From Eunapius fragilis (Eukaryota > Porifera > Demospongiae > Spongillida > Spongillidae), in NCBI GenBank assembly GCA_963681505.1, contig OY811977.1, positions 530,001-594,000 on the forward strand: a stretch of DNA of 64,000 bases, in the 5' to 3' direction. The position numbers and the translations under genes were made by a program. Positions within the stretch are counted from its first letter, which is position 1. Each line of letters opens with the position of its first letter. Of this stretch, positions 11,301 to 24,362 are shown one piece after another. The notes under the pieces were generated by a model. It worked only from the letters and a program-made list of their open reading frames with translations, was not told the origin of the DNA and searched no databases.

Positions 11301-14300
11301 GCTTCGTCAAGTACTGCCATCTTGTCTGTCTATGCACGGACAGAGGGTGTGGGTAGGTGGAGATGTGATGTGTGTAAGTGCGAGGCGTGTAGGAGGGTGG
11401 AGTTGTGTGAGATGGTAGGTGGGCAGAACTGTGCTTTGTTTGAGAAAGGTGATGCTTCTCACTCTCCTTCCCTCCTCCCCTCTCCTTCCCTCCTCCCCTC
11501 TCCTTCCCTCCTCCCCTCTCCTCCCCTCTCCTCCCTTGTATAGTCCTTCCCTCCATCATATCACCCACACCATCGTTCCAACTGATCCCAGAGGCTGGCA
11601 CCGCACAGTTTGTTTGTGTTGCCACGGGAGACCCAACCCCTTCCATCCAGTGGAGGTTCAATGGTGCTCCAATCCGTAACTTCAGACGCATCAGTATGTC
11701 AGAGAACACTCTCACTGTGCAGCTCCTGAGGTCAACAGACGCGGGTACCTATGCGTGCATTGCTAACAACACTCAAGGGACCACAGCAAGGACCTTCCAA
11801 CTGGATGTAGCTGGTGAGACATCAGTGGGGGGAGGGGAGGGAACCATGGATCGGTGCGTAGTGCATCAAGGAAGAGCAGGAGTGTTTTAATCTGTGCGTG
11901 CCATCACGACAGAATCATTTAGGAGTCATTATATAGCCTATGTTAACTCCCTCCTCCTCCTCCTCCTCCTCCTCCCTCCTCCTCCCTCCCCCTCCTCCCT
12001 CCTCCTCCTCCTCCCCTTTCCACTACAGTCAGCCCCCAGTTCTCCATGGTACCTTCCCCCATCACCCTCCAAGAGGGGAGGAGGCTGTCCCTCCCATGTG
12101 CGGCCTATGGTCACCCAGACCCAGACATCCTCTGGTTCAAGGATGACATTCAGCTCACAAACCCCCTAGTGGACCCCGGCACACAGTCCCTTCAGAGCTA
12201 CAACACCACACCAGGGGACAGTGGAACATACACTTGTCTGGCCCGCAACTTTGCGGGTGTGATCCAGTACAGTGTGGCTGTTGTCATAGAACCAACCACA
12301 GGTCAGGTGATCTGTCACGTGACTATCATGTGATGAGTTGTTCCTCTTCCAACACAGTTCCGCCCACAGTAGTTTCCCCGCCCATCAGCAGTGTGGTTGT
12401 CGTGGGAACATCTGTTGCGTTGGACTGTGTGGTCGATGGTACCCCTCCCCCTAACGTGACATGGTACAAGGACACCGTACGACTAGTCAGCTCTGCTCGT
12501 AGGATGGTCACTTCCAAGTCTGTTTACATAAGAGTTGCCAATGTATCGGACACGGGTGTATACATGTGTGTAGCGGAGAATGTAGCTGGGAGGACTGCCT
12601 ACCAGGCATCCATTACTGTAACGGTACCAGCACCATCTCTGTTAGGTGGGTTAAAAATTTTGTGGGTGGATGTATATGGATGTGTGGGTGGGATGGGTGG
12701 ATGGAATGTGGGGTGGGTGGGTGGGATGTGTGGGTAGGTGGGATTTGTTAGTTTGGAAGAGCAGGTGGAAAGGTTCATTGATGGTGGAAGAGTGTGTCAT
12801 GCTCACATTTGGATTAGGAAGGGTTAATGTGTCATGCTCACATTTGGATTAGGAAGGGTTAATGTGTCATGCTCACATTTGGATTAGGAAGGGTTAATGT
12901 GTCATGCTCACATTTGGATTAGGAAGGGTTAATGTGTCATGCTCACATTTGGATTAGGAAGGGTTAATGTGTCATGCTCACATTTGGATTAGGAAGGGTT
13001 AATGTGTCATGCTCACATTTGGATTAGGAAGGGTTAATGTGTCATGCTCACATTTGGATTAGGAAGGGTTAATGTGTCATGCTCACATTTGGATTAGGAA
13101 GGGTTAATGTGTCATGCTCACATTTGGATTAGGAAGGGTTAATGTGTCATGCTCACATTTGGATTAGGAAGGGTTAATGTGTCAAACCACATCTCTCTGC
13201 CTCCCATAGCGGCCTCTACCCAATCAGGACCACCCTATTTCACCTTTACACCCAGTGACCTCTCAGCAACCATTGGCTCCACCCTCTTCCTGTCCTGTCA
13301 GGCCCATGGGTCACCCACACCTCAGATAACATGGATGTTCAACGGTCACCCTCTCCTCCTCTTTGGGTCTGGGGACAATGTGGTCGTCCATGACAACGGC
13401 ACCCTTGTCATCACAGAACTGACCCGTTCTGATCTGGGCAGCTACACCTGTACAGCATTGAACGCACTTGGCCAGGCCCAGGTTATGGCCACTGTTACCG
13501 AGGCAACACAAACAGGTTTGATGAACACGTATAAGTATTTATATACATCATTCTACCCAGAAGACCTACTATGAGCTTGCAGTACATAATATTTCCTTCA
13601 GTCTATGCTAAAAAAGCTGTTTTTAGCATAGAATTATTATACCATGGTACTTTTCTCTACCAACTTTGTGTGTCCTTCTGAATAGAATGATTTGGTGTAG
13701 AGTGCTACTGCTAATTAAGACGAATTTTGCACTTTGCAATACACATTGCTCAGATACAATTGATTACAAATTACCAGGTATACTGTATAACCTATATTTA
13801 TCAAACTGATTTATTTCGAAAATAATACCTGGGAGCACTCTATAAAGTGAGAATTCCCACATGTATATACATGTTCAGTAGAGTACACCCCAGGGGGCCT
13901 TTAGTACACCCCAGGGGGCCTTTAGTACACCCCAGGCCATTAGTACACCCCAGGCCATTAGTACACCCCAGGGGGCCTTTCTTTAGTACACCCCAGGGGG
14001 CCTTTAGTACACCCCAGGGGGCCTTTAGTAAACCCCAGGGAGCCTTTAGTAAACCCCAGGGGGTGGTCTTTGATCACCTCATGTTGTCAGTTGATAGCAC
14101 AACGTGACAAGAAAGTTTACTGAAATAATTAATAATTGGGGTAACCAGTCCCCAGTCCAACTCTCCTTCCTCCTCAGTCCCTCCACAGTTTAGTACCTTA
14201 CCTCACGGAGCCATACAAGTGTACAATGGTAATAGCCTCATTCTCGACTGCAATGCAACCGGGTACCCAGTCCCATCCATCATGTGGCAGAAAGACAGCC

Positions 14301-14862
14301 GACCAGTGGATGGGAGTGTCAACCAGAACGTGACAATAGCACCTAACCACTCCTTGGTCATCTGGTCCATTAGCCAAGCACTTAGTGGTCTGTACACCTG
14401 TGTGGCTAGAAATGATGTGGGTGTGGCCTACGCTGCTGTCCAAGTTGAAATAATCCCATGTGAGTTAAGAATAACAGAGGGATGGGTGGGAGAAGGAGAG
14501 GGAGGGAGATGGAGGGAGGATAGGAGAGGGAGAGGGAGGGAGGATTGAGGGAGGGAATGAAGCCAGTTTCCTCCCTGCCCCATCAGCTCCTCCTACTGTC
14601 ACCATCCCAACTCCTAACACCACTGTGCTGGTCGGAGGGATGGTGATATTTGATTGCCAGGTTGGTGGATCGCCTACTCCCTTGGTCTCATGGTTTAATG
14701 GAAGCATCCCTGTGATTGGAGGAGGCTACACTGTGGTGGTGAATAATTCCCTGGTCTTCAAGCGGACCACTCAGTTTGACTCAGGGTCTTATACCTGTGC
14801 TGCGTTCAACCTTAATGGAGTGAACCAAGCAAAGGTCTCACTAACTGTGCTACCAAGGCCTG

Positions 14863-14924
<62 letters not shown>

Positions 14925-15914
14925 GCGTGCGTGTGCATGTAGATAAAGCAATTACTCCCATAGTTTAGTTTCCATGGTAACATCACCACACCCCTTTGCA
15001 GAACCTCCTTTCATCACACGTGCACTTGCTGATGCTCTCGTGGTACAGGGAAGTTACATCATCTTCCCCTGTGAGGCCACCTCTTACCAGGGCACACCCA
15101 CCATTCAGTGGTCATTCAATGGCATCCCTCTGGTCTCCAGTCTGCGATGGAAGGTGCTCTCTGATCAGAGTCTTCTGCTCACGGCTGTAAACCTTAACGA
15201 CACAGGGACGTACAGCTGCATGGCTTCTAACCAATATGGAACTTCAGTTGCAAATGTCACTGTTTGGGTGTTGAGTGAGTGGGTGTATCACCATGGTTAC
15301 CACTGGCATTGTTTACATGTCTCCATGCAGGGATTCCATCTAATGCCTCCCTAATGGCTGTTGCAGGGAGTGCTGTCCAGTTGATCTGCAATGTGACAGG
15401 TACGGTGGTGTGGACGAAGGATGGGAACCCGCTGATGACATCATCAAGGGTGGTCATTGGCCCGCAGAAGCAGGTGTTTATCTCCAATGTCCAAACCAGT
15501 GATGAGGGAGAGTACAGATGTGATGGCGGGGGAAGGTGGAACGACACTTTCCTCCAAGTTATGGGTAGGTGGAGACTCCTGGTAACTATTAAATAGTTAG
15601 AAAGATCATCCAATGCTGTTTCCATTATGGCTGTAGCCAAGCCAGTCATCATCACACAGGCCGGCTTCATGTTTGGAAGTGTAGGAAGTACCATCATGCT
15701 GCCATGTGAGGCCACTGGCAAGCCACGCCCCCAGCTATCATGGATGTGGCAGGGGAGGACCCTCCAAGCAGATGGCCACTACGGTCTACTGTACAATGGC
15801 AGCCTTCTTGTGTACTCTGTAGATGACAGAGATGTGGGAGATTACTACTGCATCGCTCAGAATGTAGCGGGGATGGCTCAGAACTTGGTCTCTCTTCAGC
15901 TGTCAATGCCATGA
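5330..15914 (+). CDS. LRR-Ig gene A: secreted protein with 7 LRRs and 17 Ig domains, 1870 aa
   Basis: 26 exons, all phases consistent (5613 nt): 5330-5529; LRR exons of exactly 72 nt at 5618-5689, 5768-5839, 5913-5984, 6039-6110, 6188-6259, 6354-6425, 6480-6551; LRR-CT 6877-7028; Ig exons 7101-7373, 7454-7708, 7833-8183, 8773-9039, 9380-9655, 9714-10001, 10637-10909, 11059-11352, 11544-11813, 12029-12301, 12358-12645, 13210-13515, 14178-14459, 14587-14862, 15002-15274, 15331-15564, 15637-15914. Exon 1 encodes a signal peptide and an LRR-NT cysteine cluster (CPDLCYC...DC). LRR exons are phase 2; every Ig exon is one phase 1-1 domain of I-set/V type (Cys, Trp, then D-x-G-x-Y-x-C). The chain ends right after Ig17 with no transmembrane segment, so it is predicted to be secreted or matrix-bound. 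LRR arrays followed by many Ig domains in a secreted chain recall MXRA5/IGSF10, but orthology is not claimed. Many N-x-S/T sites. An inverted paralog (gene B) follows. A recognition or adhesion role is inference. Confidence 0.9.
8330..8700. other. AT-rich segment present only in gene A intron 12
   Basis: Gene B has a short intron here (24856-24949) flanked by the same GGTGACATTATGG sequence. The A copy carries about 400 bp of extra AT-rich sequence, either an insertion in A or a deletion in B. No clear terminal repeats seen. Confidence 0.5.
9207..9345. repeat. purine-rich minisatellite
   Basis: Tandem AGGGAAGGAGAGAAGAGGG units (about 19-20 bp) in intron 13 of gene A, about 35 bp before the Ig5 acceptor. 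Confidence 0.85.
10040..10272. repeat. degenerate CAGCCACACCCCTGT minisatellite
   Basis: About 15 imperfect copies of a 14-16 bp unit in intron 15 of gene A; not present in the corresponding gene B intron. Confidence 0.8.
11461..11537. repeat. CTCCCCTCTCCTTCC tandem repeat
   Basis: Pyrimidine tract directly upstream of the Ig9 acceptor in gene A. Gene B has a similar tract at 22396-22472. Confidence 0.8.
12790..13185. repeat. 35 bp minisatellite, about 11 copies
   Basis: Near-perfect copies with core GTCATGCTCACATTTGGATT, period 35, in intron 20 of gene A. The same intron of gene B carries a wholly different 18 bp minisatellite (20938-21300). Confidence 0.92.
13878..14062. repeat. minisatellite AGTACACCCCAGGGGGCCTT
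   Basis: About ten 14-23 bp copies in intron 21 of gene A. Related single units (GACCCCCCTGGGGTGTTC) occur at 19709-19745 in gene B. Confidence 0.8.
14864..14938. repeat. (GT)n microsatellite at the Ig14 donor
   Basis: The GT run begins at the donor of the Ig14 exon. The same microsatellite is present at the same place in gene B (17700-17779), showing that it predates the last homogenisation of the arms. Confidence 0.9.
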
Positions 15915-16003
15915 CAATAACCTGCTTATCAGACAACGATGGCCTGGTAATCTGACCGCATATATAATTTTCGGAATGTTAACGCAAACATTGTACATTT
16001 AAA

Positions 16004-16636
16004 AAATACTTGAGAATACGGCAGTGGCGTGGGAAAAGGAAAGAAAAAACTAATTATTCAATAGTTAGGTGTGGCAATTGAAGGGTGGCTCGTCCCAGAC
16101 CACATGACGTAACGATTATCGCTATATCTGTCTGGGAAATAAGAACGACGCACTTGTCAGAGCACATACAAGATTTTGCACAAACGTCACATCATATGCA
16201 CAGCTGATTTGCCGTCGGTATCCAGTTGGCAACCTGACGAAAATATATTTTCCTTGCATGAAGGTCTTTATTGCGTCCATCTGTTGTGGACGTAGGTCTA
16301 CCTGCACGCAAAACCGTGTTCGCACATTTCCATACTTTAATTCAGCTAAATTATGGACGAGACTAAATGACAGGTGCCGTGACCGGTTTCATTAACGGCG
16401 ATTGTTTTGAAGTTGACCTGATCTTCCAAATTACAGGATTTCGTGGCCGTGATAGGTAAGGGTGGTCTACCCAGCTGAAGTTTATGGGGGCTCCTGGCCG
16501 GGTAAGAAAATATACCTAGTCTCGTCCCCAGACCCGGGAGGAGTAGCATCGCCTCGTACCCAGACGTACGCCACCCACTGCCACCCCCCGCCCCCCACTT
16601 TTCTCACGCCAATCTTTGTGCGTGGATCTTCCAAGT
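16004..16636. other. spacer of the inverted duplication
   Basis: About 633 bp of non-palindromic sequence between the arms. It contains a broken RecQ-like helicase fragment on the minus strand and no other gene. Confidence 0.75.
16122..16325 (-). pseudogene. RecQ-like DNA helicase fragment, frameshifted
   Basis: A 67-codon minus-strand frame contains LRPQQMDAIKTFMQG followed by FVRLPTGY, matching motif 0 and the start of motif I (Walker A, PTGxGKS) of RecQ helicases. The Walker A is broken: the frame reads GYRRQIS, but GGC AAA TCA (GKS) is present in another frame, consistent with a small insertion. Only about 110 bp is recognisable. RecQ-like fragments are common as repeated pseudogene pieces in invertebrate genomes; here one sits at the centre of a palindrome. 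Confidence 0.65.
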
Positions 16637-16723
16637 CGTTTAAATGTGTAATGTTTGCGTAACATGAAAATTATATATGCCGTCAGATTACCAGGCCATC
16701 GTTGTCTGATAAGCAGGTTATTG

Positions 16724-17697
16724 TCATGGCATTGACAGCTGAAGAGAGAGCAAGTTCTGAGCCATCCCCGCTACATTCTGAGCGATGCAGTAGTAATCTC
16801 CCACATCTCTGTCATCTACAGAGTACACAAGAAGGCTGCCATTGTACAGTAGACCGTAGTGGCCATCTGCTTGGAGGGTCCTCCCCTGCCACATCCATGA
16901 TAGCTGGGGGCGTGGCTTGCCAGTGGCCTCACATGGCAGCATGATGGTGCTTCCTACACTTCCAAACATGAAGCCAGCCTGTGTGATGATGACTGGCTTG
17001 GCTACAGCCATAATGGAAACAGCATTGGATGATCTTTCTAACTATTTAATAGTTACCAGGAGTCTCCACCTACCAATAACTTGGAGGAAAGTGTCGTTCC
17101 ACCTCCCCCCGCCATCACATCTGTACTCTCCCTCGTCACTGGTTTGGACATTGGAGATAAACACCTGCTTCTGCGGGCCAATGACCACCCTTGATGATGT
17201 CATCAGCGGGTTCCCATCCTTCGTCCACACCACCGTACCTGTCACATTGCAGGTCAACTGGACAGCACTCCCTGCAACAGCCATTAGGGAGGCATTAGAT
17301 GGAATCCCTGCATGGAGACATGTAAACAATGCCAGTGGTAACCATGGTGATACACCCACTCACTCAACACCCAAACAGTGACATTTGCAACTGAAGTTCC
17401 ATATTGGTTAGAAGCCATGCAGCTGTACGTCCCTGTGTCGTTAAGGTTTACAGCCGTGAGCAGAAGACTCTGATCAGAGAGCACCTTCCACCGCAGACTG
17501 GGGACCAGAGGGATGCCATTGAATGACCACTGAATGGTGGGTGTGCCCTGGTAAGAGGTGGCCTCACAGGGGAAGATGATGTAACTTCCCTGTACCACGA
17601 GAGCATCAGCAAGTGCACGTGTGATGAAAGGAGGTTCTGCAAAGGGGTATGGTGATGTTACCATGGAAACTAAACTATGGGAGTAATTGCTTTATCT

Positions 17698-17779
<82 letters not shown>

Positions 17780-20700
17780 CAGGCCTTGGTAGCACAGTTA
17801 GTGAGACCATTGCTTGGTTCACTCCATTAAGGTTGAACGCAGCACAGGTATAAGACCCTGAGTCAAACTGAGTGGTCCGCTTGAAGACCAGGGAATTATT
17901 CACCATCATAGTGTAGCCTCCTCCAATCACAGGGATGCTTCCATTAAACCATGAGACCAAGGGAGTAGGCCATCCACCAACCTGGCAATCAAATATCACC
18001 ATCCCTCCGGCCAGCACAGTGGTGTTAGGAGTTGGGATGGTGACAGTGGGAGGAGCTGATGGGGCAGGGAGGAAACTGGCTTCATTCCCTCCCTCAATTC
18101 TCCCTCCCTCTCCCTCTCCTATCCTCCCTCCCTCTCCTTCTCCCAACCCATCCCTCTGTTATTCTTAACTCACATGGGATTATTTCAACTTGGACAGCAG
18201 CATAGGCCACACCCACATCATTTCTAGCCACACAGGTGTACAGACCACTAAGTGCTTGGCTAATGGACCAGATGACCAAGGAGTGGTTAGGTGCTATTGT
18301 CACGTTCTGGTTGACACTCCCATCCACTGGTCGGCTGTCTTTCTGCCACATGATGGATGGGACTGGGTACCCAGTTGCATTGCAGTCGAGAATGAGGCTA
18401 TTACCATTGTACACTTGTATGGTTCCGTGAGGTAAGGTACTAAACTGTGGAGGGACTGAGGAGGAAGGAGAGTTGGACTGGGGACTGGGGACTATGTGTG
18501 CTGACGGTACACATTGGTGATGTGATGGAGGAGATGTAGGGCTGTGATGAAATGATGAAGGTTGTGGTGATGTGATGTAGGGCTGTGATGAAATGATGAA
18601 GGGTGTGGTGATGTAGGACTGTGATGAAATGATGAAGGGTGTGGTGGTGTGATGTAGGGCTGTGATGAAATGATGAAGGGTGTGGTGATGTGATGTAGGG
18701 CTGTGATGAAATGATGAAGGGTGTGGTGGTGTGATGTAGGACTGTGATGAAATGATGAAGGGTGTGGTGATGTAGGACTGTGATGAAATGATGAAGGGTG
18801 TGGTGATGTGATGTAGGACTGTGATGAAATGATGAAGGGTGTGGTGATGTGATGTAGGGCTGTGATGAAATGATGAAGGGTGATGTGATGTAGGGCTGTG
18901 ATGAAATGATGAAGGGTGTGGTGATGTGATGTAGGACTGTGATGAAATGATGAAGGGTGTGGTGATGTGATGTAGGACTGTGATGAAATGATGAAGGGTG
19001 TGGTGATGTAGGACTGTGATGAAATGATGAAGGGTGTGGTGATGTGATGTAGGACTGTGATGAAATGATGAAGGGTGTGGTGATGTGATGTAGGGCTGTG
19101 ATGAAATGATGAAGGGTGATGTGATGTAGGGCTGTGATGAAATGATGAAGGGTGTGGTGATGTGATGTAGGACTGTGATGAAATGATGAAGGGTGTGGTG
19201 ATGTGATGTAGGACTGTGATGAAATGATGAAGGGTGTGGTGATGTAGGACTGTGATGAAATGATGAAGGGTGTGGTGATGTGATGTAGGCTGTGATGAAA
19301 TGATGAAGGTTGTGGTGATGTGATGTAGGGCTGTGATGAAAGGATGAAGGGTGTGGTGATGTGATGTAGGGCAGTGATGAAATGATGAAGGTTGTGGTGA
19401 TGTGATGTAGGGCTGTGATGAAAGGATGAAGGGTGTGGTGATGTAGGGCTATGATGAAATGGAGACTACATATTGGAGGACAATTGAGGAACTGTAGCAC
19501 ACATCATCATACCCCTACATCACACTATCACACCTCTAATCACACCATTACACCTAATCACATTAAATATCCTAGATTACACACCACACCCTGTATCACA
19601 TCATCATATCTCTACACCACATCATCACATTCCTACATCACATCATCACACCCCATGACATCATCTCTTGATACCCTTATATCACATCATCACATATCTA
19701 TTACTATAGACCCCCCTGGGGTGTTCTATAGACCCCCCTGGGATGTACTCATTTGCACCATTGAACAAGTAATTACATGTAGGTCATTTTCACTTCTTTG
19801 ATGGCAAATTTACATACTTATACGTGTTCATCAAACCTGTTTGTGTTGCCTCGGTAACAGTGGCCATAACCTGGGCCTGGCCAAGAGCGTTCATTGCTGT
19901 ACAGGTGTAGCTGCCCAGATCAGAACGGGTCAGTTCTGTGATGACAAGGGTGCCGTTGTCATGGACGACCACATTGTCCCCAGACCCAAAGAGGAGGAGA
20001 GGGTGACCGTTGAACATCCATGTTATCTGAGGTGTGGGTGACCCCTGGGCCTGACAGGGCAGGAAGAGGGTGGAGCCAATGGTTGCTGATATGTTAGTGG
20101 GTGTGACAATGAAATATGGCAGCCTTAGTCGAGTGGAGGCTACAGAAGTGGACGAAAGGGTCAAAGGCTTGACAGCTGGAGGGGTGCGTGGGGGAGGTGT
20201 GGGCACAGGGAGGTCCATACAATACCATCACACCATCACTAGTCATCGTTAGTGTACACACACCATCACTAAAGACCGCGACACCATCGAAGAAGTAAAA
20301 ATTATGCACTCTTTTTAAAAATAAAAGGTGTCTTTGGGGTCTAAATAATAGGTAAGACATTATTTTCCGCAGACTATCTTGTATTATTAAAAATTCAGTG
20401 AGTTGAAACTAATGAGCGAGACTATTATTGACGATAATTAACAAGTAGCGTGTGTGGTCACTAATGAAATTCACATGAAAACACTTTGAAACGTCAAGCG
20501 AATAAAGTACAAGTAGTGGCCTTATCTAACACTAAGCAAACTATGGTTCTGAACAGTTGAATTGTTTGTGTAACAGTCTAAAAGTGGCACCAGTAATGAG
20601 GCTAAAAAGTGAAGAATGTATTCTTGAAAATCAAACAGTGTAAAAGCAGAAGACAAGATATTGTATACTTAGAGGTATCAATACATGTAGAATCAAAATT

Positions 20701-23700
20701 TTAAATGCGGTACAAAATAATGGTCGAATTGAATAAATATTTTTATAGTACCCCCCCCCCCCCCCCCGTTAACTTGAAATTTTTGACTAATTGTTAAGCT
20801 GCACAAGGTTCATTTTTATAACCAACATAGCTGGTAGATTTCTACACATTGTGGTATTGTGGGCATGAATTTAATGTTATTCATTAAGAAGCCATTAACA
20901 TTTACTCAATTCCGCAATGGGTCATGGACTTAATGTACACACACCATCACTAATGCACACACACCATCACTAATGTACACACACCATCACTAATGAACAC
21001 ACACCATCACTAATGCACATACACCATCACTAATGTACATACACCATCACTAATGTAAACACACCATCACTAATGCAACACCATCACTAATGCACACACA
21101 CCATCACTAGTGTACAGACACCATCACTAATGTAAACACACCATCACTAATGCAACACCATCACTAATGCACACACACCATCACTAGTGTACAGACACCA
21201 TCACTAATGTAAACACACCATCACTAATGCAACACCATCACTAATGCACACACACCATCACTAGTGTACACACACCATCCCTAATGCACATACACTATCA
21301 CTATATCACTCACAGGATGTGTTCATTGTCACACCAATGAAGGCCTCTGCAGCGGTTCTACCAGCCATGTTCTCCGCTACACATGCGTACCGCCCTGAGT
21401 CTGAGAGAAGTGCCGGCGATATATGGAGGGTCCCCAGGCTTATATTCACACGAGCAGAGCTGACTAGTCGTATGGTGTCCTTGTACCATGTCACGTTAGG
21501 GGGAGGGGTACCAGTGACCACACAGTCCAATGCAACAGATGTTCCCACGACAACCACACTGCTGATGGGCGGGGAAACTACTGTGGGCGGAACTGTGTTG
21601 GAAGAGGAGCAACTCATCACATGATAGTCACGTGACAGATCACCTGACCTGTGGTTGGTTCTATGACAACAGCCACACTGTACTGGATCACACCCGCAAA
21701 GTTGCGGGCCAGACAAGTGTATGTTCCACTGTCCCCTGGTGTGGTGTTGTAGCTCTGAAGGGACTGTGTGCCGGGGTCCACTAGGGGGTTAATGAGCTGA
21801 ATGTCATCCTTGAACCAGAGGATGTCTGGGTCTGGGTGACCATAGGCCGCACATGGGAGGGACAGCCTCCTCCCCTCTTGGAGGGTGATGGGGGAAGGTA
21901 CCATGGAGAACTGGGGGCTGACTGTAGTGGAAAGGGGAGGAGGAGGAGGAGGAGGAGGGAGAAGGAGGAGGGAGGAGGAAGGAGTTAATATAAGCATATT
22001 TAATGACTCCTAAATGATTCTGTCGTGATGGCACACACAGATTAAAACACTTCTGCTCTTCCTTGATGCACTACGCACCGATCCATGGTAGCCCCTCCCC
22101 TCCCTCCCCCCACTGATGTCTCACCAGCTACATCCAGTTGGAAGGTCCTTGCTGTGGTCCCATGAGTGTTGTTAACAATGCACGCATAGGTACCCGCGTC
22201 TGTTGACCTCAGGAGCTGCACAGTGAGAGTGTTCTCTGACACACTGATGCGTCTGAAGTTACGGATTGGAGCACCATTGAACCTCCACTGGATGGAGGGG
22301 GTTGGGTCTCCCATGGCAACACAAATGAACTGTGCGGTGCCAGCCTCTGGGATCAGTTGGGATGATGGTGTGGGTGATATGATGGAGGGAAGGACTATAC
22401 AAGGGAGGAGAAGGGAGGAGGGAAGGAGAGGGGAGGAGAGAGAGGAGGGAAGGAGAGGGGAGGAGGGAAGGGAGTAGTGTAAGATGATCATTAGATACAC
22501 CCCAGTACTAACATGGTTCCATAGGTACATCAACGTTCAATGCTGCCGTACTTGAAGCTGTACCAGCTGAGTTCCACACTGTACAGGTATAATTGCCAAC
22601 GTCATATCTGCTGGCATTGGCAATGACCAGCATTCCCATTGGTCGAATGGTGACACGCCCAGAAGAGATCAGTCGACGTCCGTTCAGTGACCACATGTAG
22701 TTGATGGGCGGAGCCTGATGGTCAGTACAGTAGAACATGACCTGACACAATCCCTTCACCTGAGCAGTGGGTGGGGCTACATCTACCTGGGGCAACACTG
22801 CACCAGGTCAGAGAGGCATTAAAAACTTCATGATCTGATTGAAACATCACATCGGTTTGTTACAAGTAAAAGGGAAAGTGAAACATGTAATGATTGCAGT
22901 GTGTGTCACTAGTAGAGACAACAACTTCTTCCTAATGTACAGAGGAGCATTTCTAGGTGATGTCACATCCTGAGTACAAAATAACCAGATCCTGAAGTTG
23001 TCCATTCAGTTTCAAAGTTATTGTATCACAGCTAATCATTTTGTGTGTGTTGAATTAACCATATGCTCACGTGTTCTTAAGGGTTAAAATAGCAAATGAG
23101 CTTACCTTGTACCGTGAGGGTGACCGTGCGGGTCTTAGCACCAGCTTTGTTTATTGCTTTGCATGTGTAGGTGCCAGCATCTTGGGGGTTAACGCTGAGC
23201 ACGGTGAGACTACCACTGGGGTCTATGGTGTATCTGTCCGACTGTAAGAGCAGCACAGAGTTGAAGTACCAGAAGGTGGTGGGAGGTAGTTCACCAGAGG
23301 AGGGGCAGGGGATGGTGACACTGTTGGTACCATCTACCGTCTTGACTTCACTTGGAGAAGGCAGGAACGACGGAGCAGCTGTCAAGGGGTTAAAACAAAA
23401 GGGGTTAAAACACATGGGACGTTGGATGAAAGAGTTAAAACACATGGGTGTTAAATGGGTTAAACTTGGTTATGTGTGTATGTGTGTGTGCAACACCCTG
23501 ATATGTACATCAGAGCTGAAATGCTAAAATGTAATTACACAATCAGCTGACTTACTGAACACATTAAGGTAGGCCTGGGGACTCGTGACAACGCCCACGG
23601 GGGAAGAGAGGTTGCAGTAGTAGTACCCTCTGTCCATCACCGTGGTTCTTAGTATCACCATGTACTCACTACTGATAACTGTACCACTGGAAGGCAACAC

Positions 23701-24314
23701 CTGGGTTGCCATGGAGGTAGTGCTGTCGACTTTCCACCATGTGGCAGTAGGAGCCGGAAGCCCCGCCCCCAAGCAGGACAACTGAGCAGGTGTGCCTTCA
23801 TTGACAGCTGAGGAGATTGGACCTTGCGTGATGATAGGGGGCACTGCGAAGGAGGGAGGAGGGGAAGGGGAGGGGGAGAGGAGGAAGAGGAGAAGGGGAG
23901 GAGGGGAGGAGAAGGGGAGGAGGGGAGGAGGAGGGGAGGAGGAGGGGAGGAGGAGGATGAGATGAGGGAAAAAGTGGTGTCATTGAAGTATAATATGTTC
24001 TAAGTCTCCACACACGTACTGATTATCTCCAGCATTGTGGTGTACATGTCTACTTCGTTGTTGATGTTGGAGGCCTTGCATGTGTACACACCAGTGTCAT
24101 TTCCAGTGGTCGAGCTCACAACAAGAGCACCAGATGTGGCGTTGATTGCAAAGTGCTCAGTAGTAGTAGTAGCAGTAGCAGGAATCTCCTTGTCATCTTT
24201 GTACCATTTGATGGTGGGGGGTGGGGCCCCTCTGGCAGTGCATGGAAGCTGAGCATCCTGCCCCACAGAGAAAGTCAGACGAGGTACCCCACACTCCTTC
24301 CTAATAGAAGGCTG

Positions 24315-24362
<48 letters not shown>

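Larger units (their letters stand above)
5755..16003 (+). repeat. left arm of a large inverted duplication
   Basis: From just before LRR exon 3 (ATCCGCAGACAGCTCC) to beyond the stop codon, this arm matches 16637-27072 in reverse complement. Exons and many introns are nearly identical in blocks, separated by diverged islands. Outside the sharp outer edge (5755 against about 27072), exons 1-2 remain homologous only at family level. The inner edge lies near 16003, after the shared CGCATATATAATTTTC tail. Confidence 0.9.

Noticed and set aside
18094-19500. 468 aa minus-strand ORF
   Set aside because: Only the part at 18174-18455 is the real Ig13 exon of gene B; the rest is the TGATGAAATGATGAAGG minisatellite read through an intron.
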